Counted from the first letter of the stretch, positions 29,171 through 39,183 are shown. The stretch: 64,000 bases of DNA from Polynucleobacter sp. MG-27-Goln-C1 (GCF_018881905.1 NZ_JACVPM010000001.1:62001-126000); one strand, 5' to 3'. Notes: generated from the sequence alone by a model not told the origin. Numbers and translations: made by a program.

Positions 29171-29905
29171 ATGGCCTCCATTCGTGTTGCTGACGAACCC
29201 GCTTTTGTATTGCACAGCATTCCTTACAAGGAAACCAGCTTAATTCTGGATGTCTTTACACGTCAGCATGGTCGTATGGCCTTGATTGCCAAGGGTGCCA
29301 AGCGTCCACACTCGGTACTGCGCCCAGTCTTGCAGCGCTTTCAGCCCCTATTGGTTTCTTGGAGTGGCAAGTCCGAGCTGCGTACTTTAACGAAGTCAGA
29401 GTGGGTTGGTGGCACGCCATCTTTGGTGGGTGATGCATTGCTCTGTGGCTTTTACCTCAATGAGTTATTGGTCAAGTTTCTAGCTCGTGAAGACGACTAT
29501 GAAAAACTCTACGACCATTACACCGATACCATCTCCGCTTTATCTAATCTCGAATTTGAATCCAAAGGCTTAGAAGAAATTCTGCGTCCCTTTGAGTTAA
29601 CGCTTTTGCAGGAAACTGGTTATGCGGCGGCGCTTGATCGCTGTGTCGAAACCAATAGTGCTCCGATCTCGAATGAGCAATATGTTTATCAGCCGGAGCG
29701 GGGTGTCAGACCTGCTCAAGGGGATGATCCAGGCCACTGGCCAGTCTTAAGCGGTAAATCCCTGCTAGCTATTGCAGCAGGAGACTTTTCTGATCAAGAG
29801 ACGCTTTCTGAGAGTAAGCAGTTAATGCGCTTCTTATTGGGCTTGCATCTTCATGATCAAGTGCTCACTACCCGTCAGATTTTGATTGATCTCAAGAAAA
29901 TCTAG
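29171..29905 (+). CDS. recO: DNA repair protein RecO
   Basis: RecO helps load RecA on single-stranded DNA with RecR. The OB-fold start (PAFVLHSIPYKETSLILDVFT, split here in two parts) and KGAKRPHS are typical. The helical C-terminal part contains GYAAALDRC and FLLGLHLHDQ. At 244 residues and directly after era, the context agrees. Confidence 0.95.
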   Translation: MASIRVADEPAFVLHSIPYKETSLILDVFTRQHGRMALIAKGAKRPHSVLRPVLQRFQPLLVSWSGKSELRTLTKSEWVGGTPSLVGDALLCGFYLNELLVKFLAREDDYEKLYDHYTDTISALSNLEFESKGLEEILRPFELTLLQETGYAAALDRCVETNSAPISNEQYVYQPERGVRPAQGDDPGHWPVLSGKSLLAIAAGDFSDQETLSESKQLMRFLLGLHLHDQVLTTRQILIDLKKI

Positions 29906-29917
29906 TAATCTACTTCA

Positions 29918-30661
29918 ATGAATACCCAACCAAAGCTTGAGCTTGGCATCAATATCGATCACGTCGCTACCTTGCGTAATGCACGTGGCACGGTTTACCC
30001 CGATCCTTTGAAAGCTGCCCGTTTGGCTGAAGAAGCGGGCGCTGATTTAATTACCTTACATTTGCGTGAAGACCGTCGCCATATTAAAGATGCGGATTTG
30101 ATGGCTTTACGTCCTTTGATTCAGACGCGCATGAATTTGGAATGTGCGGTTACTCCAGAGATGATTAAGATCGCCTGTCGAGTGCAGCCGCATGATGTTT
30201 GCCTTGTTCCCGAAAAGCGTGAAGAGGTAACTACTGAAGGTGGCTTGGATGTAGTGGGACACTTTGAGGCAGTTAAATCTGCCACCACGCAGTTAAAAGC
30301 TTCAGGCATCAGAGTCTCACTCTTTATTGATCCTGAGGAAAAGCAAATCCAAGCTGCAAAAGATGTTGGTGCAACAGTGGTCGAATTACATACTGGTCGA
30401 TACGCAGATCTGACAGGCAATCAACAGAAGCAAGAGCTCGAGCGCATTAGAAAAGCGGCGCAGTTTGGAAAAAGTATTGGTTTGCGGGTCAATGCGGGTC
30501 ATGGTTTAAATGAGGCTAATGTGATCCCAGTTGCCGCCATTGCCGAGCTATCTGAGCTCAATATTGGCCATGCTATTGTTGCTGAAGCCCTCTTTAAGGG
30601 CTGGCAAAACGCGATTACCGACATGAAGGCCCTCATGGTTCAGGGTAGAACTCAAGCCTAA
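29918..30661 (+). CDS. pdxJ: Pyridoxine 5'-phosphate synthase
   Basis: PdxJ closes the ring of vitamin B6 from 1-deoxyxylulose 5-phosphate and 3-amino-2-oxopropyl phosphate. The family motifs are [49 protein letters not shown] and NAGHGLN. At 247 residues its length is normal. In the same transcript as recO and acpS. Confidence 0.97.
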   Translation: MNTQPKLELGINIDHVATLRNARGTVYPDPLKAARLAEEAGADLITLHLREDRRHIKDADLMALRPLIQTRMNLECAVTPEMIKIACRVQPHDVCLVPEKREEVTTEGGLDVVGHFEAVKSATTQLKASGIRVSLFIDPEEKQIQAAKDVGATVVELHTGRYADLTGNQQKQELERIRKAAQFGKSIGLRVNAGHGLNEANVIPVAAIAELSELNIGHAIVAEALFKGWQNAITDMKALMVQGRTQA

Positions 30662-30676
30662 AAGATTAAAGATCAA

Positions 30677-31069
30677 ATGATTATTGGCATGGGCACAGAC
30701 ATTTTGCAGATTGAGCGGCTTCAAGCTGCTTACGATCGCACCAATGGCCGCTTAGCTGAAAAAATTCTTGGGCCAGATGAGATGTTGGTTTTTAAGCATC
30801 GCTTGGCTAGAAATCACAAGAGGGGCATTGCCTTCTTGGCAACACGCTTTGCTGCAAAAGAAGCATTCTCTAAAGCAATTGGCCTGGGCATGAGAATGCC
30901 CATGACTTGGAGATCCCTCCAAACGCTCAATGAGCCTAGCGGTAAACCAGTGACATCGTATTTGGGTGCACTCGCACAATTTATGCAGGATAAAAACTGG
31001 GAAGCCCAGGTTACCGTGAGTGATGAGCAAGACATGGCAATAGCGCATGTCATCGTGGTTCAAAAATAA
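30677..31069 (+). CDS. acpS: Holo-acyl-carrier-protein synthase
   Basis: AcpS moves 4'-phosphopantetheine from CoA to acyl carrier protein. Seen are [14 protein letters not shown] with the metal-binding Asp, and [12 protein letters not shown] with the Glu and Lys of the family. At 130 residues it is standard. It follows pdxJ by 15 bases, as in most proteobacteria, and serves acpP encoded 9 kb upstream. Confidence 0.96.
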   Translation: MIIGMGTDILQIERLQAAYDRTNGRLAEKILGPDEMLVFKHRLARNHKRGIAFLATRFAAKEAFSKAIGLGMRMPMTWRSLQTLNEPSGKPVTSYLGALAQFMQDKNWEAQVTVSDEQDMAIAHVIVVQK

Positions 31070-31113
31070 ACAAGCATCAAAAATATATAAATCTAAAAAA
31101 TTTCGAGGAATGC

Positions 31114-32190
31114 ATGGCTAAGTCGACTATGAAACCGGGCCCAGTTACTTTAGATGTGGTTGGTCTTGAGTTAAATGCAGAGGATCGTCGTCGCATCTTG
31201 CACCCACTTACTGGTGGTGTGATTTTGTTTGGCAGAAACTTTGCTAATCGCAAGCAGCTCACTAAACTCACTTCAGATATTAAAAAGCTCCGTTCCGATG
31301 TATTGATCTCGATTGATCATGAGGGTGGACGTGTTCAGCGCTGCAGGACTGATGGCTTTACCCATTTGCCTGCCATGCGTAAGCTAGGCGAACTGTGGGG
31401 TTCTAAAAATAAGTCATCGCATTCCGCAGAATCTGCTGCTATTGCGATGGCAGCAGCTACAGCTTGCGGATATGTCTTGGCCGCCGAGTTGCGTGCTTGC
31501 GGTGTGGACTTTAGTTTTACCCCGGTCCTAGATCTCGATTTTGGCCGCAGCGGTGTCATCGGAGATCGTGCATTTAGCCGTGACCCACAAATCATCTTTG
31601 CTTTGGCTAAGAGTCTGAATGAAGGCTTACGTCTTGCCGGTATGGCGAACTGCGGAAAACACTTCCCAGGCCACGGCTGGGCAGAAGCGGATTCTCATGT
31701 GGCTATTCCGGTTGACGAACGTCCTTTGAAACAAATTCTGAATGATGATGCTAAGCCTTATGAATGGTTGGATCTGAGTTTGACGGCAGTAATGCCAGCC
31801 CATGTGATCTATCCAAAAGTAGATAAGAACCCCGCTGGATTTTCTAAGGTTTGGCTACATTCCATTTTGCGTCAAGAGTTAGGCTTTGAAGGCGTGATCT
31901 TTAGTGACGACCTTTCGATGGAAGGTGCGAGCGTTGCTGGTTCTGTAGTCAAGGGTGCTGATATGGCGCTTGAGGCAGGATGCGATGCAGTGTTGATTTG
32001 CAACCGCCCGGATCTTGCGGATCAATTACTTAGTCAGTTGAAAGTTTCTAAAGCAAAACAAGCAGAGTCTGCCACTCGATTGAATCGTTTAATGCCGACT
32101 GCTACGGCTCCTGCTTGGGATGAGTTGCAATCTGAAGCCCAATATCAACATGCCAAAGGCTTGCTGCAGCAACTGAATTTAATTGGATAA
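31114..32190 (+). CDS. nagZ: Beta-N-acetylhexosaminidase NagZ
   Basis: A cytoplasmic family 3 glycosidase that removes GlcNAc from recycled peptidoglycan fragments. Seen are GGVILFGRNF, SIDHEGGRVQRC, the KHFPGHGWAEADSH loop with the catalytic His, and VIFSDDLSMEGA with the Asp nucleophile. The 358-residue length is normal. It ends the plus-strand run that starts near 16810. Confidence 0.96.
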   Translation: MAKSTMKPGPVTLDVVGLELNAEDRRRILHPLTGGVILFGRNFANRKQLTKLTSDIKKLRSDVLISIDHEGGRVQRCRTDGFTHLPAMRKLGELWGSKNKSSHSAESAAIAMAAATACGYVLAAELRACGVDFSFTPVLDLDFGRSGVIGDRAFSRDPQIIFALAKSLNEGLRLAGMANCGKHFPGHGWAEADSHVAIPVDERPLKQILNDDAKPYEWLDLSLTAVMPAHVIYPKVDKNPAGFSKVWLHSILRQELGFEGVIFSDDLSMEGASVAGSVVKGADMALEAGCDAVLICNRPDLADQLLSQLKVSKAKQAESATRLNRLMPTATAPAWDELQSEAQYQHAKGLLQQLNLIG

Positions 32191-32195
32191 AGTCT

Positions 32196-33197
32196 CTATT
32201 TCTTTGAAACTCTTTCCCATTCAGAGATCACAAACTTTTTAACTTCTTCGCCTTGCTCTCTGGCGCAAACGATTTCACTAACGTTCACTGTTTGATAGAT
32301 CTTCTGTAAACGCAGAATATCGCCCTGGGTAGAGTAGTGTGGAATCCATGATCCCCAAAAGAAGCCCAGATCTTCTAATGCCATATAGGCATTGGCCGCC
32401 GCCTCTTGCGTAATAGGCAGATCAAGATAAGCGGAGGCAATTTTTAAAGTCTCAAGTTTTTTTAGCTCAGCCGTGACTGATGCTATTAAATCCTCTCCGA
32501 TATGAGCCACGGATATATTGGCTACCTGGTCTTCAGAGTCAATTTCAGTTTTAAGAATTGTTTCCCCAGTTCCTTGTATCTCCAAATTACTAATATTGCG
32601 CTGGAGATTTAAGTTGCTTAAAAGTGCATTCAAGTGTTCATTGTGTTTAGTTGGAACATAAATATCATGCGGGCGATCTTTTAGCGGGAGGTAAAAGGCT
32701 AACAAAGACATGCGGGTGTCGCTAAAGTTTTGCAGACCCTGCATTGCAAAGGTTGGTGGAACATCTCCAATAAAAAGACCAGTTTCCTTCGCGTTAAAGG
32801 CAATCATTTCATGCTGGCTATAAGGGTGATTGGTAACGCACTCAGTCCAAAAGCCTGGCAAGCCCAAAGATTCAGCAATTTCTATACGCTTTTTTGAAAT
32901 CAACTCAGCAATGTGATGCCCCCTGTAATCGGGGTCGACCATCATTTTTCCAGCTTCTGGGGAGCAATTTTCAGGGCCATCAAAGGTTAGTGCGCAGTGC
33001 CCAATAATTTGATTATTTTCTAATTTCGCAACTATGGAGTGCATTTTCTGTGTGACGATTGCATCTTTCAGTAGTGCGGCGTCGTACATCACTGGATTGG
33101 TATAGCTTTCCCCGTAGCAACGTCGAACGCAGTCAATCAGATGGGGAATATCTTCAAGGGTTAAGGTGGTGATTACTGGGGAAATGGTATCGGTCAT
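32196..33197 (-). CDS. GNAT-family acetyltransferase of unknown substrate
   Basis: The first 150 residues hold a GNAT fold. A start like TTLTLEDIPHLIDCVRRCYGE, the strand IIGHCALTF and the acetyl-CoA loop VDPDYRGHHIAELI are recognisable. The second half (about 170-333) is not clearly assigned and may be a degenerate second GNAT copy. No substrate can be named. It stands between nagZ (convergent) and efp on the same strand, with a terminator between it and efp, so it probably has its own promoter. Confidence 0.75.
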   Translation of the reverse strand: MTDTISPVITTLTLEDIPHLIDCVRRCYGESYTNPVMYDAALLKDAIVTQKMHSIVAKLENNQIIGHCALTFDGPENCSPEAGKMMVDPDYRGHHIAELISKKRIEIAESLGLPGFWTECVTNHPYSQHEMIAFNAKETGLFIGDVPPTFAMQGLQNFSDTRMSLLAFYLPLKDRPHDIYVPTKHNEHLNALLSNLNLQRNISNLEIQGTGETILKTEIDSEDQVANISVAHIGEDLIASVTAELKKLETLKIASAYLDLPITQEAAANAYMALEDLGFFWGSWIPHYSTQGDILRLQKIYQTVNVSEIVCAREQGEEVKKFVISEWERVSKK

Positions 33198-33227
33198 GGT
33201 TTTGATTATGACTGTACTTTAAGAAAT

Positions 33228-33252
33228 AAAAAAGCCCGGCAAGCCGGGCCTT
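33228..33252 (-). terminator. Intrinsic terminator of efp
   Basis: GCCCGGC (33234-33240) and GCCGGGC (33243-33249) form a tight GC-rich hairpin. On the minus strand it is followed by six Ts and then ATTTC. It lies just after the efp stop. Confidence 0.8.
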
Positions 33253-33271
33253 TTACTATCGAGCGAGCTAA

Positions 33272-33832
33272 TTAATTAGCGCGGCTACGATATTCACCAG
33301 TACGAGTATCGATCTCGATCTTGTCGCCGGTGTTACAGAACAAGGGAACTTGCAATTCATAGCCAGTAGCCAATTTTGCAGTCTTCAATACTTTGCCTGA
33401 GCTGGTATCGCCTTTAACTGCTGGCTCTGTGTAAATGATTTCACGAACCAAAGAGTTTGGCATTGCTACTGAGAGTGCTTTACCTTCGTAGAACACGACT
33501 TCGCAAGGCATGCTTTCTTCGAGGTAATGCAATGCATCGCCCATGAATTCAGCTTCAACTTCATATTGGTTGTATTCAGTATCCATAAATACATACATTG
33601 GATCTGCGAAGTAAGAGTAAGTGCAATCTTTCTTATCCAAGATCACTACATCAAACTTGTCATCTGCTTTGAATACGCCTTCGTTGGGCGCACCAGTTAA
33701 CAAGTTCTTAAATTTCATTTTTACAACAGAAGAGTTGCGGCCTGAGCGGCTGTATTCTGCTTTTAAAACGACCATGGCATCAGTGCCGATCATTACTACG
33801 TTACCAACGCGGAGTTCTTGTGCTGTTTTCAT
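33272..33832 (-). CDS. efp: Elongation factor P, arginine-32 type
   Basis: EF-P relieves ribosome stalling at polyproline stretches. The 186-residue protein has the KOW-like start and two OB domains. The tip of the first domain reads YSRSGRNSS with Arg32. In this type Arg32 is rhamnosylated by EarP, whereas E. coli EF-P uses Lys34 and EpmA. earP is the next gene upstream on the same strand, which supports this. Confidence 0.97.
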   Translation of the reverse strand: MKTAQELRVGNVVMIGTDAMVVLKAEYSRSGRNSSVVKMKFKNLLTGAPNEGVFKADDKFDVVILDKKDCTYSYFADPMYVFMDTEYNQYEVEAEFMGDALHYLEESMPCEVVFYEGKALSVAMPNSLVREIIYTEPAVKGDTSSGKVLKTAKLATGYELQVPLFCNTGDKIEIDTRTGEYRSRAN

Positions 33833-33919
33833 CTTGCTATTCCTGGGTGCAGAGCTGATTTTCTGCGGTTTTTATCAAAAACAAGATTGTAACCGCCCGC
33901 AGGTAGATTTCGCTCAAGA

Positions 33920-34999
33920 TCAGGCTACAAAGCCCATTAGACGGGCAGCCAGGCCGCCATCAGCTTGTTTTTCGAGTAAATCTGATCGCCAGGCCTTGGA
34001 ATGGGCTCCCCATTCATCAATAGACTGGTACCACTCGCTAGGCATTGCCCAAGTCATCGCAGCTATTACACCGTGTTTAAGCTCTTGTGATGCGTCTTCA
34101 AGATAGAGGTCTAAAAATGCAGCCAACTTGGTTTTGTGAGCCCCATCTTCTTGGGGGTAAATATGCCAAATGAAAGGCTTTCCGGCTAACTGAGCTCGGA
34201 CAAAAGAATCCTCACCTCGAACAATATTGAAGTCGCATTGTGAAAGAATCCAATCATATTCATCTTGAGAAACAAACGGAATCGAGATCAGCTGAATGGA
34301 ATCGGGCAAAGTAACTGGTTGAGTAGGGTGGGCAGAGCTGAACTGCAATTGCTCGCGTTGACCATGTGTCAGCAGGATGTCGAACTTCTCATCCAGGGTT
34401 GCCAGATCCTCCAACCATTTCAGTAGCGGTACACCTGGATAGCAAAAAACACTGATACGTTTTGTGTTGGGCCGCAATAGTTTCCAGCTGGCCTTGAGGC
34501 TCTCCGGAATCAATTGCTCAGTGAGTGATTGATCCTTGGGTATTGGGTCAATCAAAATGCCGCCCGCATTCTCCTGGAAGCCTGGAAAGAAAAAGTATTT
34601 TGGAATGCCGTGTGCTTGGGGGGACGATTTTTGATGAAAGTCCACAATCCAAGGCTCTGCACTTAAATATTCTAGATTAATGATGATGGGTTTTTTGGGG
34701 GCAATCAGGAGGCCTGCAAGGTAGCGCTCGGGAAGATCGCACCCAAATGCCTCAATCACCACGTCGGGCGTTTCTACTGGATGGCGGCTATTGTGATGAC
34801 TGGCTTCCCAGGGTTGGATGTCGATACGGCGCCTGATTTCCGGATCAACCCCGGAAGCGAGTAAATTAAGGGTTGGCAGATCGTCACAGAAAATGCGCAC
34901 GTCTTGGCCGTGAAGACTTGTTAAGCTTCTTGCAAGACGCCAGCAAACACCGGCATCACCATAGTTGTCTACGATTTGACAGAAAATATCCCAACGCAT
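33920..34999 (-). CDS. earP: EF-P arginine rhamnosyltransferase
   Basis: EarP transfers rhamnose from dTDP-rhamnose to Arg32 of EF-P. The family start [21 protein letters not shown] holds the conserved Asp pair (Asp11 and Asp15), and [20 protein letters not shown] holds the catalytic Glu and the nucleotide-binding site, followed by [10 protein letters not shown]. The ATG at 34999 is chosen over a TTG at 35005. Its start codon overlaps that of uvrC on the other strand by two bases. dTDP-rhamnose genes are not in this window. Confidence 0.95.
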   Translation of the reverse strand: MRWDIFCQIVDNYGDAGVCWRLARSLTSLHGQDVRIFCDDLPTLNLLASGVDPEIRRRIDIQPWEASHHNSRHPVETPDVVIEAFGCDLPERYLAGLLIAPKKPIIINLEYLSAEPWIVDFHQKSSPQAHGIPKYFFFPGFQENAGGILIDPIPKDQSLTEQLIPESLKASWKLLRPNTKRISVFCYPGVPLLKWLEDLATLDEKFDILLTHGQREQLQFSSAHPTQPVTLPDSIQLISIPFVSQDEYDWILSQCDFNIVRGEDSFVRAQLAGKPFIWHIYPQEDGAHKTKLAAFLDLYLEDASQELKHGVIAAMTWAMPSEWYQSIDEWGAHSKAWRSDLLEKQADGGLAARLMGFVA

Positions 35000-36938
35000 G
35001 AGCAATTCGCTTTTTGAAACCCTTCAGCAGGATGTTAAACGGCTACCCGGATTGCCGGGGGTCTATCGCTTCTTTGATGAGGCGGGACATATTTTGTATG
35101 TCGGAAAAGCGCGCAACCTCAAAAAGCGTGTATCTAGTTATTTTCAGCGAACTCAACTTTCACCACGGATAGAGCTGATGGTGGGAAAGATTGCCCGCTA
35201 CGAAACTACAGTAACACGCTCAGAAACTGAAGCCTTAATTCTAGAGAACAATCTCATTAAGGAGTTGGCTCCTCCATTCAACATTCTCTTCCGAGATGAT
35301 AAGTCTTATCCCTATGTGATGTTGACGGGTCATCAGTTTCCTCGCTTGGCCTCTTATCGAGGAAAGACGGATAAGCGTAATCACTACTTTGGGCCATTTC
35401 CCAATTCATGGGCAGTTCGCAACAGTGTGCAGATTTTGCAAAAAGTATTTCGTCTGAGAACTTGTGAAGACTCAGTATTTAAAAACCGCAGTCGCCCTTG
35501 TTTATTGCATCAAATACATCGCTGTAGTGCTCCTTGTGTAGGCCGTTTAAGTGTCGAGCAGTATGGCCAGGATGTAGCCCAGGCAACGCGTTTTTTAGAG
35601 GGCGACCATAGTCGTGTGCTCTCCGAGTTAGAAAAGAAAATGCAGGTCTACAGCGATGCCATGGAATTTGAGATGGCTGCAGTACTAAGGGATCGTATTG
35701 CTGATCTCTCGAGCGTCTTGCAACAACAGTCGATGGACACCGTTGCTGATGGTGAGGGCGATGTGGATGTGATTGCTGTTGCTCAAATGGAAGGTGTGGT
35801 CTGCGTCAATCTGGCAATGATTCGTGGTGGTCGCCATTTGGGTGATCGCGCTTACTTCCCTAAGGGTCTGCGCTCAACGTCTGGAGAGTTGCCACCACCC
35901 GCTGAAATTCTGGAGGCATTTATTGCTCAACATTACCTGGAGGAGAAGGCAGGCGATGGTGAAGCGACTACCAATTTAATTCCGCCTGTACTGATTTTGA
36001 ATCATCCTCTGAGAAAGCTGGTTGATGACATTGCAGCTCCAGAAGAAGGTGTTGAAGATGTTTCTGAGCAATCAGCCCCGGAAGGTTTGCACGATTTATT
36101 GAATGCACAAGCTGGTAAGCGCATTACTTTCCTTCACCAGCCACAAGGGCAGAGACGACATTGGTTGGCTATGGCTGAAGGTAATGCCAAGATTGCGATA
36201 GCAAAGCGTTTAGTAGAAACGGGTGGCCAACTAGCAAGAGCGCGAGCATTGGCTGATGTCTTAGCTTTGGAATTAGAAAGTCTTGAGCAACTACGTATTG
36301 AGTGTTTTGATATTAGCCATACCTCCGGAGAGGCCACTCAAGCTTCTTGTGTGGTGTATTCCAAAAATGCGATGCAGCCTAGTGAATATCGCCGCTTCAA
36401 TATCAATGACATTACACCGGGGGATGATTACGCTGCGATGCGTCAGGTCTTACAGCGTCGTTATGCAAACTTCCAAGAGCTCCCTGTTGAGAAGATGCCC
36501 CAAGTCATTTTGATCGACGGCGGCAAAGGTCAAGTTGAGATGGCAAGACAAGTCCTTTCTGAATTTGGTATGGATATTGGATTGATCGTTGGCGTTGCTA
36601 AAGGGGAGGGTCGTAAGGTGGGCCTGGAGACCCTGATCTTTGCGGATGGACGTCAGTCGCTTGAGCTCGGTATTGATAGCGCTGCTTTGTTGTTGGTGGC
36701 GCAAATCCGTGATGAAGCGCATCGCTTTGCTATTACTGGCATGCGAGCTAAACGAGCAAAAGCCAGAACAGTCTCTCAGCTAGAGGAGATCGAGGGGATA
36801 GGAGCCAAGCGACGTCAAAAATTACTTGCCCGCTTTGGGGGTTTGCGGGGCGTTTCCAATGCCACTATTGAAGAGCTTTCTAGTGTTGAGGGAATTTCCA
36901 CGGCATTGGCCGAGCAAATCTATAAGCAACTTCATTGA
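34998..36938 (+). CDS. uvrC: Excinuclease ABC subunit C
   Basis: UvrC makes both cuts in nucleotide excision repair. Domains in order: a GIY-YIG nuclease ([20 protein letters not shown]), the cysteine-bearing segment FRLRTCEDS, a UVR motif near 205-240, the RNase H-like nuclease with [16 protein letters not shown] and [10 protein letters not shown], and C-terminal helix-hairpin-helix motifs. At 646 residues the length is normal. No clear Shine-Dalgarno precedes the ATG, and the upstream DNA is the earP coding region. Confidence 0.97.
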   Translation: MSNSLFETLQQDVKRLPGLPGVYRFFDEAGHILYVGKARNLKKRVSSYFQRTQLSPRIELMVGKIARYETTVTRSETEALILENNLIKELAPPFNILFRDDKSYPYVMLTGHQFPRLASYRGKTDKRNHYFGPFPNSWAVRNSVQILQKVFRLRTCEDSVFKNRSRPCLLHQIHRCSAPCVGRLSVEQYGQDVAQATRFLEGDHSRVLSELEKKMQVYSDAMEFEMAAVLRDRIADLSSVLQQQSMDTVADGEGDVDVIAVAQMEGVVCVNLAMIRGGRHLGDRAYFPKGLRSTSGELPPPAEILEAFIAQHYLEEKAGDGEATTNLIPPVLILNHPLRKLVDDIAAPEEGVEDVSEQSAPEGLHDLLNAQAGKRITFLHQPQGQRRHWLAMAEGNAKIAIAKRLVETGGQLARARALADVLALELESLEQLRIECFDISHTSGEATQASCVVYSKNAMQPSEYRRFNINDITPGDDYAAMRQVLQRRYANFQELPVEKMPQVILIDGGKGQVEMARQVLSEFGMDIGLIVGVAKGEGRKVGLETLIFADGRQSLELGIDSAALLLVAQIRDEAHRFAITGMRAKRAKARTVSQLEEIEGIGAKRRQKLLARFGGLRGVSNATIEELSSVEGISTALAEQIYKQLH

Positions 36939-36974
36939 TTTCCCAGTGTGCTCACATTGGGTTATGCTTGAGTC

Positions 36975-37550
36975 ATGCCTTTTAACTTACCCATTGCCCT
37001 GACCTGGTTGCGCGTTGCCGCCATTCCACTGGTCGTTGCAGTGTTCTATTTGCCTAATAGCTGGCTTAATTCTTTCGATAAGAACCTCACCGCTACCGTT
37101 ATTTTTGTGTTTGCGGCCGTGACTGATTGGTTAGATGGTTTCTTAGCTCGCAAAATGAAACAAGAGTCGGCATTCGGCCAATTCTTGGACCCCGTAGCTG
37201 ACAAATTAATTGTTGCTGCTTCATTGTTGGTTCTGCTTAATATGGATCGCGTCCAAGTCTGGGTAGCTTTGATCATTATTGGTCGCGAAATTACTATTTC
37301 AGCATTAAGAGAGTGGATGGCGCTCTTGGGTGCTGGAAAAAGCGTTGCCGTACATATGGTTGGCAAGTTAAAAACTACCGCTCAACTTGTCGCCATTCCA
37401 TTTTTATTGCTAAACGACACTTTATTTGGATGGCTTAATTGCGCACAAGTTGGCACTTGGCTAATTTGGATTGCATGCTTTTTGACGCTTTGGTCAATGT
37501 TCTATTACATGAAAAAAGCTTTGCCTCAGCTAGTTGATAAGGCTGAATAA
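36975..37550 (+). CDS. pgsA: CDP-diacylglycerol--glycerol-3-phosphate 3-phosphatidyltransferase
   Basis: PgsA makes phosphatidylglycerol phosphate in the inner membrane. The CDP-alcohol phosphotransferase signature is visible as DWLDGFLAR followed by GQFLDPVADK, containing the metal-binding aspartates. Several hydrophobic helices surround it. At 191 residues, and after uvrC as in E. coli, the call is firm. Confidence 0.96.
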   Translation: MPFNLPIALTWLRVAAIPLVVAVFYLPNSWLNSFDKNLTATVIFVFAAVTDWLDGFLARKMKQESAFGQFLDPVADKLIVAASLLVLLNMDRVQVWVALIIIGREITISALREWMALLGAGKSVAVHMVGKLKTTAQLVAIPFLLLNDTLFGWLNCAQVGTWLIWIACFLTLWSMFYYMKKALPQLVDKAE

Positions 37551-37667
37551 AGTCCACAAACCCATAGCTGATAAGGGTTTGAAAGAAACGTGAGTCCCGC
37601 CAGTTTTTAGTCTTAGACACAAATAATGCGTTCCCTCAAATTGTTTGTTAAACTACTGCCCTGTTAT

Positions 37668-37743
37668 GCGGGAATAGCTCAGCTGGTAGAGCGATACCTT
37701 GCCAAGGTATAGGTCGGGAGTTCGAACCTCCTTTCCCGCTCCA
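37668..37743 (+). tRNA. tRNA-Gly (GCC)
   Basis: A 76-base cloverleaf with acceptor GCGGGAA/TTCCCGC, D-loop AGCTCAGCTGGTAGAGC, anticodon stem ATACCTTGCCAAGGTAT with GCC at 37701-37703, T-loop GTTCGAACC and an encoded CCA end. Confidence 0.98.
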
Positions 37744-37751
37744 AGTTCGAT

Positions 37752-37779
37752 GGGAAGCCCTAAAAAGCTTCCCATTTTT
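37752..37779 (+). terminator. Hairpin with T run between the two tRNA genes
   Basis: GGGAAGC and GCTTCCC pair around an 8-base loop and are followed by ATTTTTG. It fits a terminator for tRNA-Gly, so tRNA-Cys may have its own promoter or depend on read-through. Confidence 0.65.
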
Positions 37780-37792
37780 GATTCAAGCATAT

Positions 37793-37866
37793 GGCGCGTT
37801 GGCCGAGTGGTTAGGCAGGAGCCTGCAAAGCTTCGTACGGGGGTTCGATTCCCTCACGCGCCTCCA
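37793..37866 (+). tRNA. tRNA-Cys (GCA)
   Basis: A 74-base cloverleaf with acceptor GGCGCGT/ACGCGCC, anticodon GCA at 37825-37827, T-loop GTTCGATTC and an encoded CCA. Discriminator base is T, as expected for tRNA-Cys. Confidence 0.98.
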
Positions 37867-37896
37867 GTAATTTAGATTGATTACCAGGGCAAGAAT

Positions 37897-38358
37897 ATGA
37901 TCCAACTCAAACGAATCCAATCAATTGCATCAGCGCTCGCACTCTCTGTGCTCTTGGCTGCCTGCGCATCTTCCGGAGATTCTCCAACCGGTACGCCTAG
38001 TGAAATCCAAGAAATTCAGGCGCAACTCTTGGGCGATATGCCATTACCTGCAGCATCAAAAATTATTGGTTCAGATTCTTTAATTATTGGCCGTGGTGAT
38101 AACTGGGTTGGTCGAGTTGTTTTGTCTGGCGTTCAATCTCCAACCGATATTTATGCTTTCTTTCAGGCCGAGTATCCTAAAGTGGGTTGGACTACTGTGA
38201 GTGCCGTGAAATCTAAAACCAGTATTTTGGTTTTCACTAAGGGCGATCGCACTTCAACCATCGAGGTGAATGAAGGCTCATTCGGCGGACCTAAATCAAT
38301 CATCACTATTACGGCATCACCAAAGAATGCAAACGTAGTGACACCAACTAAGAAATAA
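37897..38358 (+). CDS. Lipoprotein of unknown function
   Basis: The 153-residue protein has a lipoprotein signal peptide ending LLAACASS, with Cys23 as the probable lipidated residue. The mature part contains PAASKIIGSDSLIIGRGDNWVGRV and a domain that ends with a lysine-rich tail. I do not recognise the family. It follows the tRNA-Cys gene by 30 bases and ends at a bidirectional terminator. Confidence 0.8.
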   Translation: MIQLKRIQSIASALALSVLLAACASSGDSPTGTPSEIQEIQAQLLGDMPLPAASKIIGSDSLIIGRGDNWVGRVVLSGVQSPTDIYAFFQAEYPKVGWTTVSAVKSKTSILVFTKGDRTSTIEVNEGSFGGPKSIITITASPKNANVVTPTKK

Positions 38359-38383
38359 AAATATTTACTCCGTCAGCAATAGA

Positions 38384-38408
38384 AAAAGGCCTCTAAACGA
38401 GGCCTTTT
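38384..38408. terminator. Bidirectional intrinsic terminator
   Basis: AAAAGGCCTC (38384-38393) and GAGGCCTTTT (38399-38408) pair perfectly around TAAAC. It separates the convergent lipoprotein gene and lexA. Confidence 0.88.
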
Positions 38409-38428
38409 GCTTTATCAGGTGAGGTAGC

Positions 38429-39148
38429 TTAGAGCCCGCCAGCCCTAATCAGGCCAACAGCTTGGCCCTCTACGGCGAAGTTCGGTTGACGTCTATCTAC
38501 CAAAATATTTTTGAAGTCTGGGTTTTCGGCTTGTAATTCTATAACCATGCCATCTGCAGTTTTCTTTTGGTTCCAGCGTTTCACTGTGACTTCATCATCT
38601 AAGCGTGCAACCACGATATCGCCGTTGCGTACTTCAGAAGTTTTTCGTACGGCAAGATAGTCACCATCCAAAATTCCAGCATCGCGCATACTCATGCCAA
38701 CTACTTTTAATAAGTAATCAGCACCCTTACTAAATAAGCTGGGATCAATCGGTACTTGTTTTTCAATATGCTCGATAGCTGTGATCGGAGAACCTGCGGC
38801 AACACGACCAATGAGTGGCAGTGTAAGTTGCTGAAGTGCGCCAGAGGGTAAAGACATCTGACGATATTTGTTTGGATTGTGAGTCTGGTTAAAGCGTTGG
38901 GGAATCCGAATACCGCGCGAGGTTCCTGGCGTCAGCTCGATGTATCCCTTTTTTGCCAAGGCGCGTAAGTGCTCTTCAGCAGCGTTAGCAGAGGCAAAAC
39001 CCAGTTGCGTTGCAATTTCAGCACGCGTTGGCGGTGAGCCACTTTCATCGATGGCTTTGGTGATTAATTCCAAAATCTCACTTTGACGTGAGGTGAGTTT
39101 GGGGAGGGCAGTCAGCTCCTCTTGAAAATCGACTGTATTTATGTCCAT
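38429..39148 (-). CDS. lexA: SOS repressor LexA
   Basis: LexA represses DNA damage genes and cleaves itself when RecA is activated. Seen are a winged-helix DNA-binding domain at about 17-82, the Ala118-Gly119 cleavage site (RVAAGSP), Ser153 (VGMSMRDAG) and Lys190 (EVTVKRW). At 239 residues it is longer than the 202 of E. coli because of about 16 extra N-terminal residues and a longer linker. The only plausible ATG is at 39148; there is no Shine-Dalgarno before it, and a promoter and LexA box lie directly upstream. Confidence 0.96.
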   Translation of the reverse strand: MDINTVDFQEELTALPKLTSRQSEILELITKAIDESGSPPTRAEIATQLGFASANAAEEHLRALAKKGYIELTPGTSRGIRIPQRFNQTHNPNKYRQMSLPSGALQQLTLPLIGRVAAGSPITAIEHIEKQVPIDPSLFSKGADYLLKVVGMSMRDAGILDGDYLAVRKTSEVRNGDIVVARLDDEVTVKRWNQKKTADGMVIELQAENPDFKNILVDRRQPNFAVEGQAVGLIRAGGL

Positions 39149-39149
39149 A

Positions 39150-39165
39150 CTGGGATTGTATACAG
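39150..39165 (-). promoter_or_regulatory. LexA operator
   Basis: The plus strand reads CTGGGATTGTATACAG, matching the CTG-N10-CAG rule of LexA boxes. It covers the lexA -10 box and the predicted start point and ends one base from the ATG, so bound LexA would block its own transcription. It is 45 bases upstream of the divergent asparaginase start. Confidence 0.82.
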
Positions 39166-39183
39166 CACTATTTGAATATTCAA
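39155..39183 (-). promoter_or_regulatory. Sigma-70 promoter of lexA, placed for a leaderless mRNA
   Basis: On the minus strand TTGAAT (39178-39183) and TACAAT (39155-39160) are separated by exactly 17 bases. Only six bases lie between the -10 box and the ATG at 39148, so the mRNA should start at the AUG. Confidence 0.62.

Noticed and set aside
37555..37590. Inverted repeat AAACCC/GGGTTT after pgsA as a terminator
   Set aside because: The stem is only 6 bp with a long loop and no T run follows.
37668..37866. tRNA genes as attachment sites for an integrated element
   Set aside because: No integrase gene, no repeated tRNA end and no foreign-looking genes were seen nearby.
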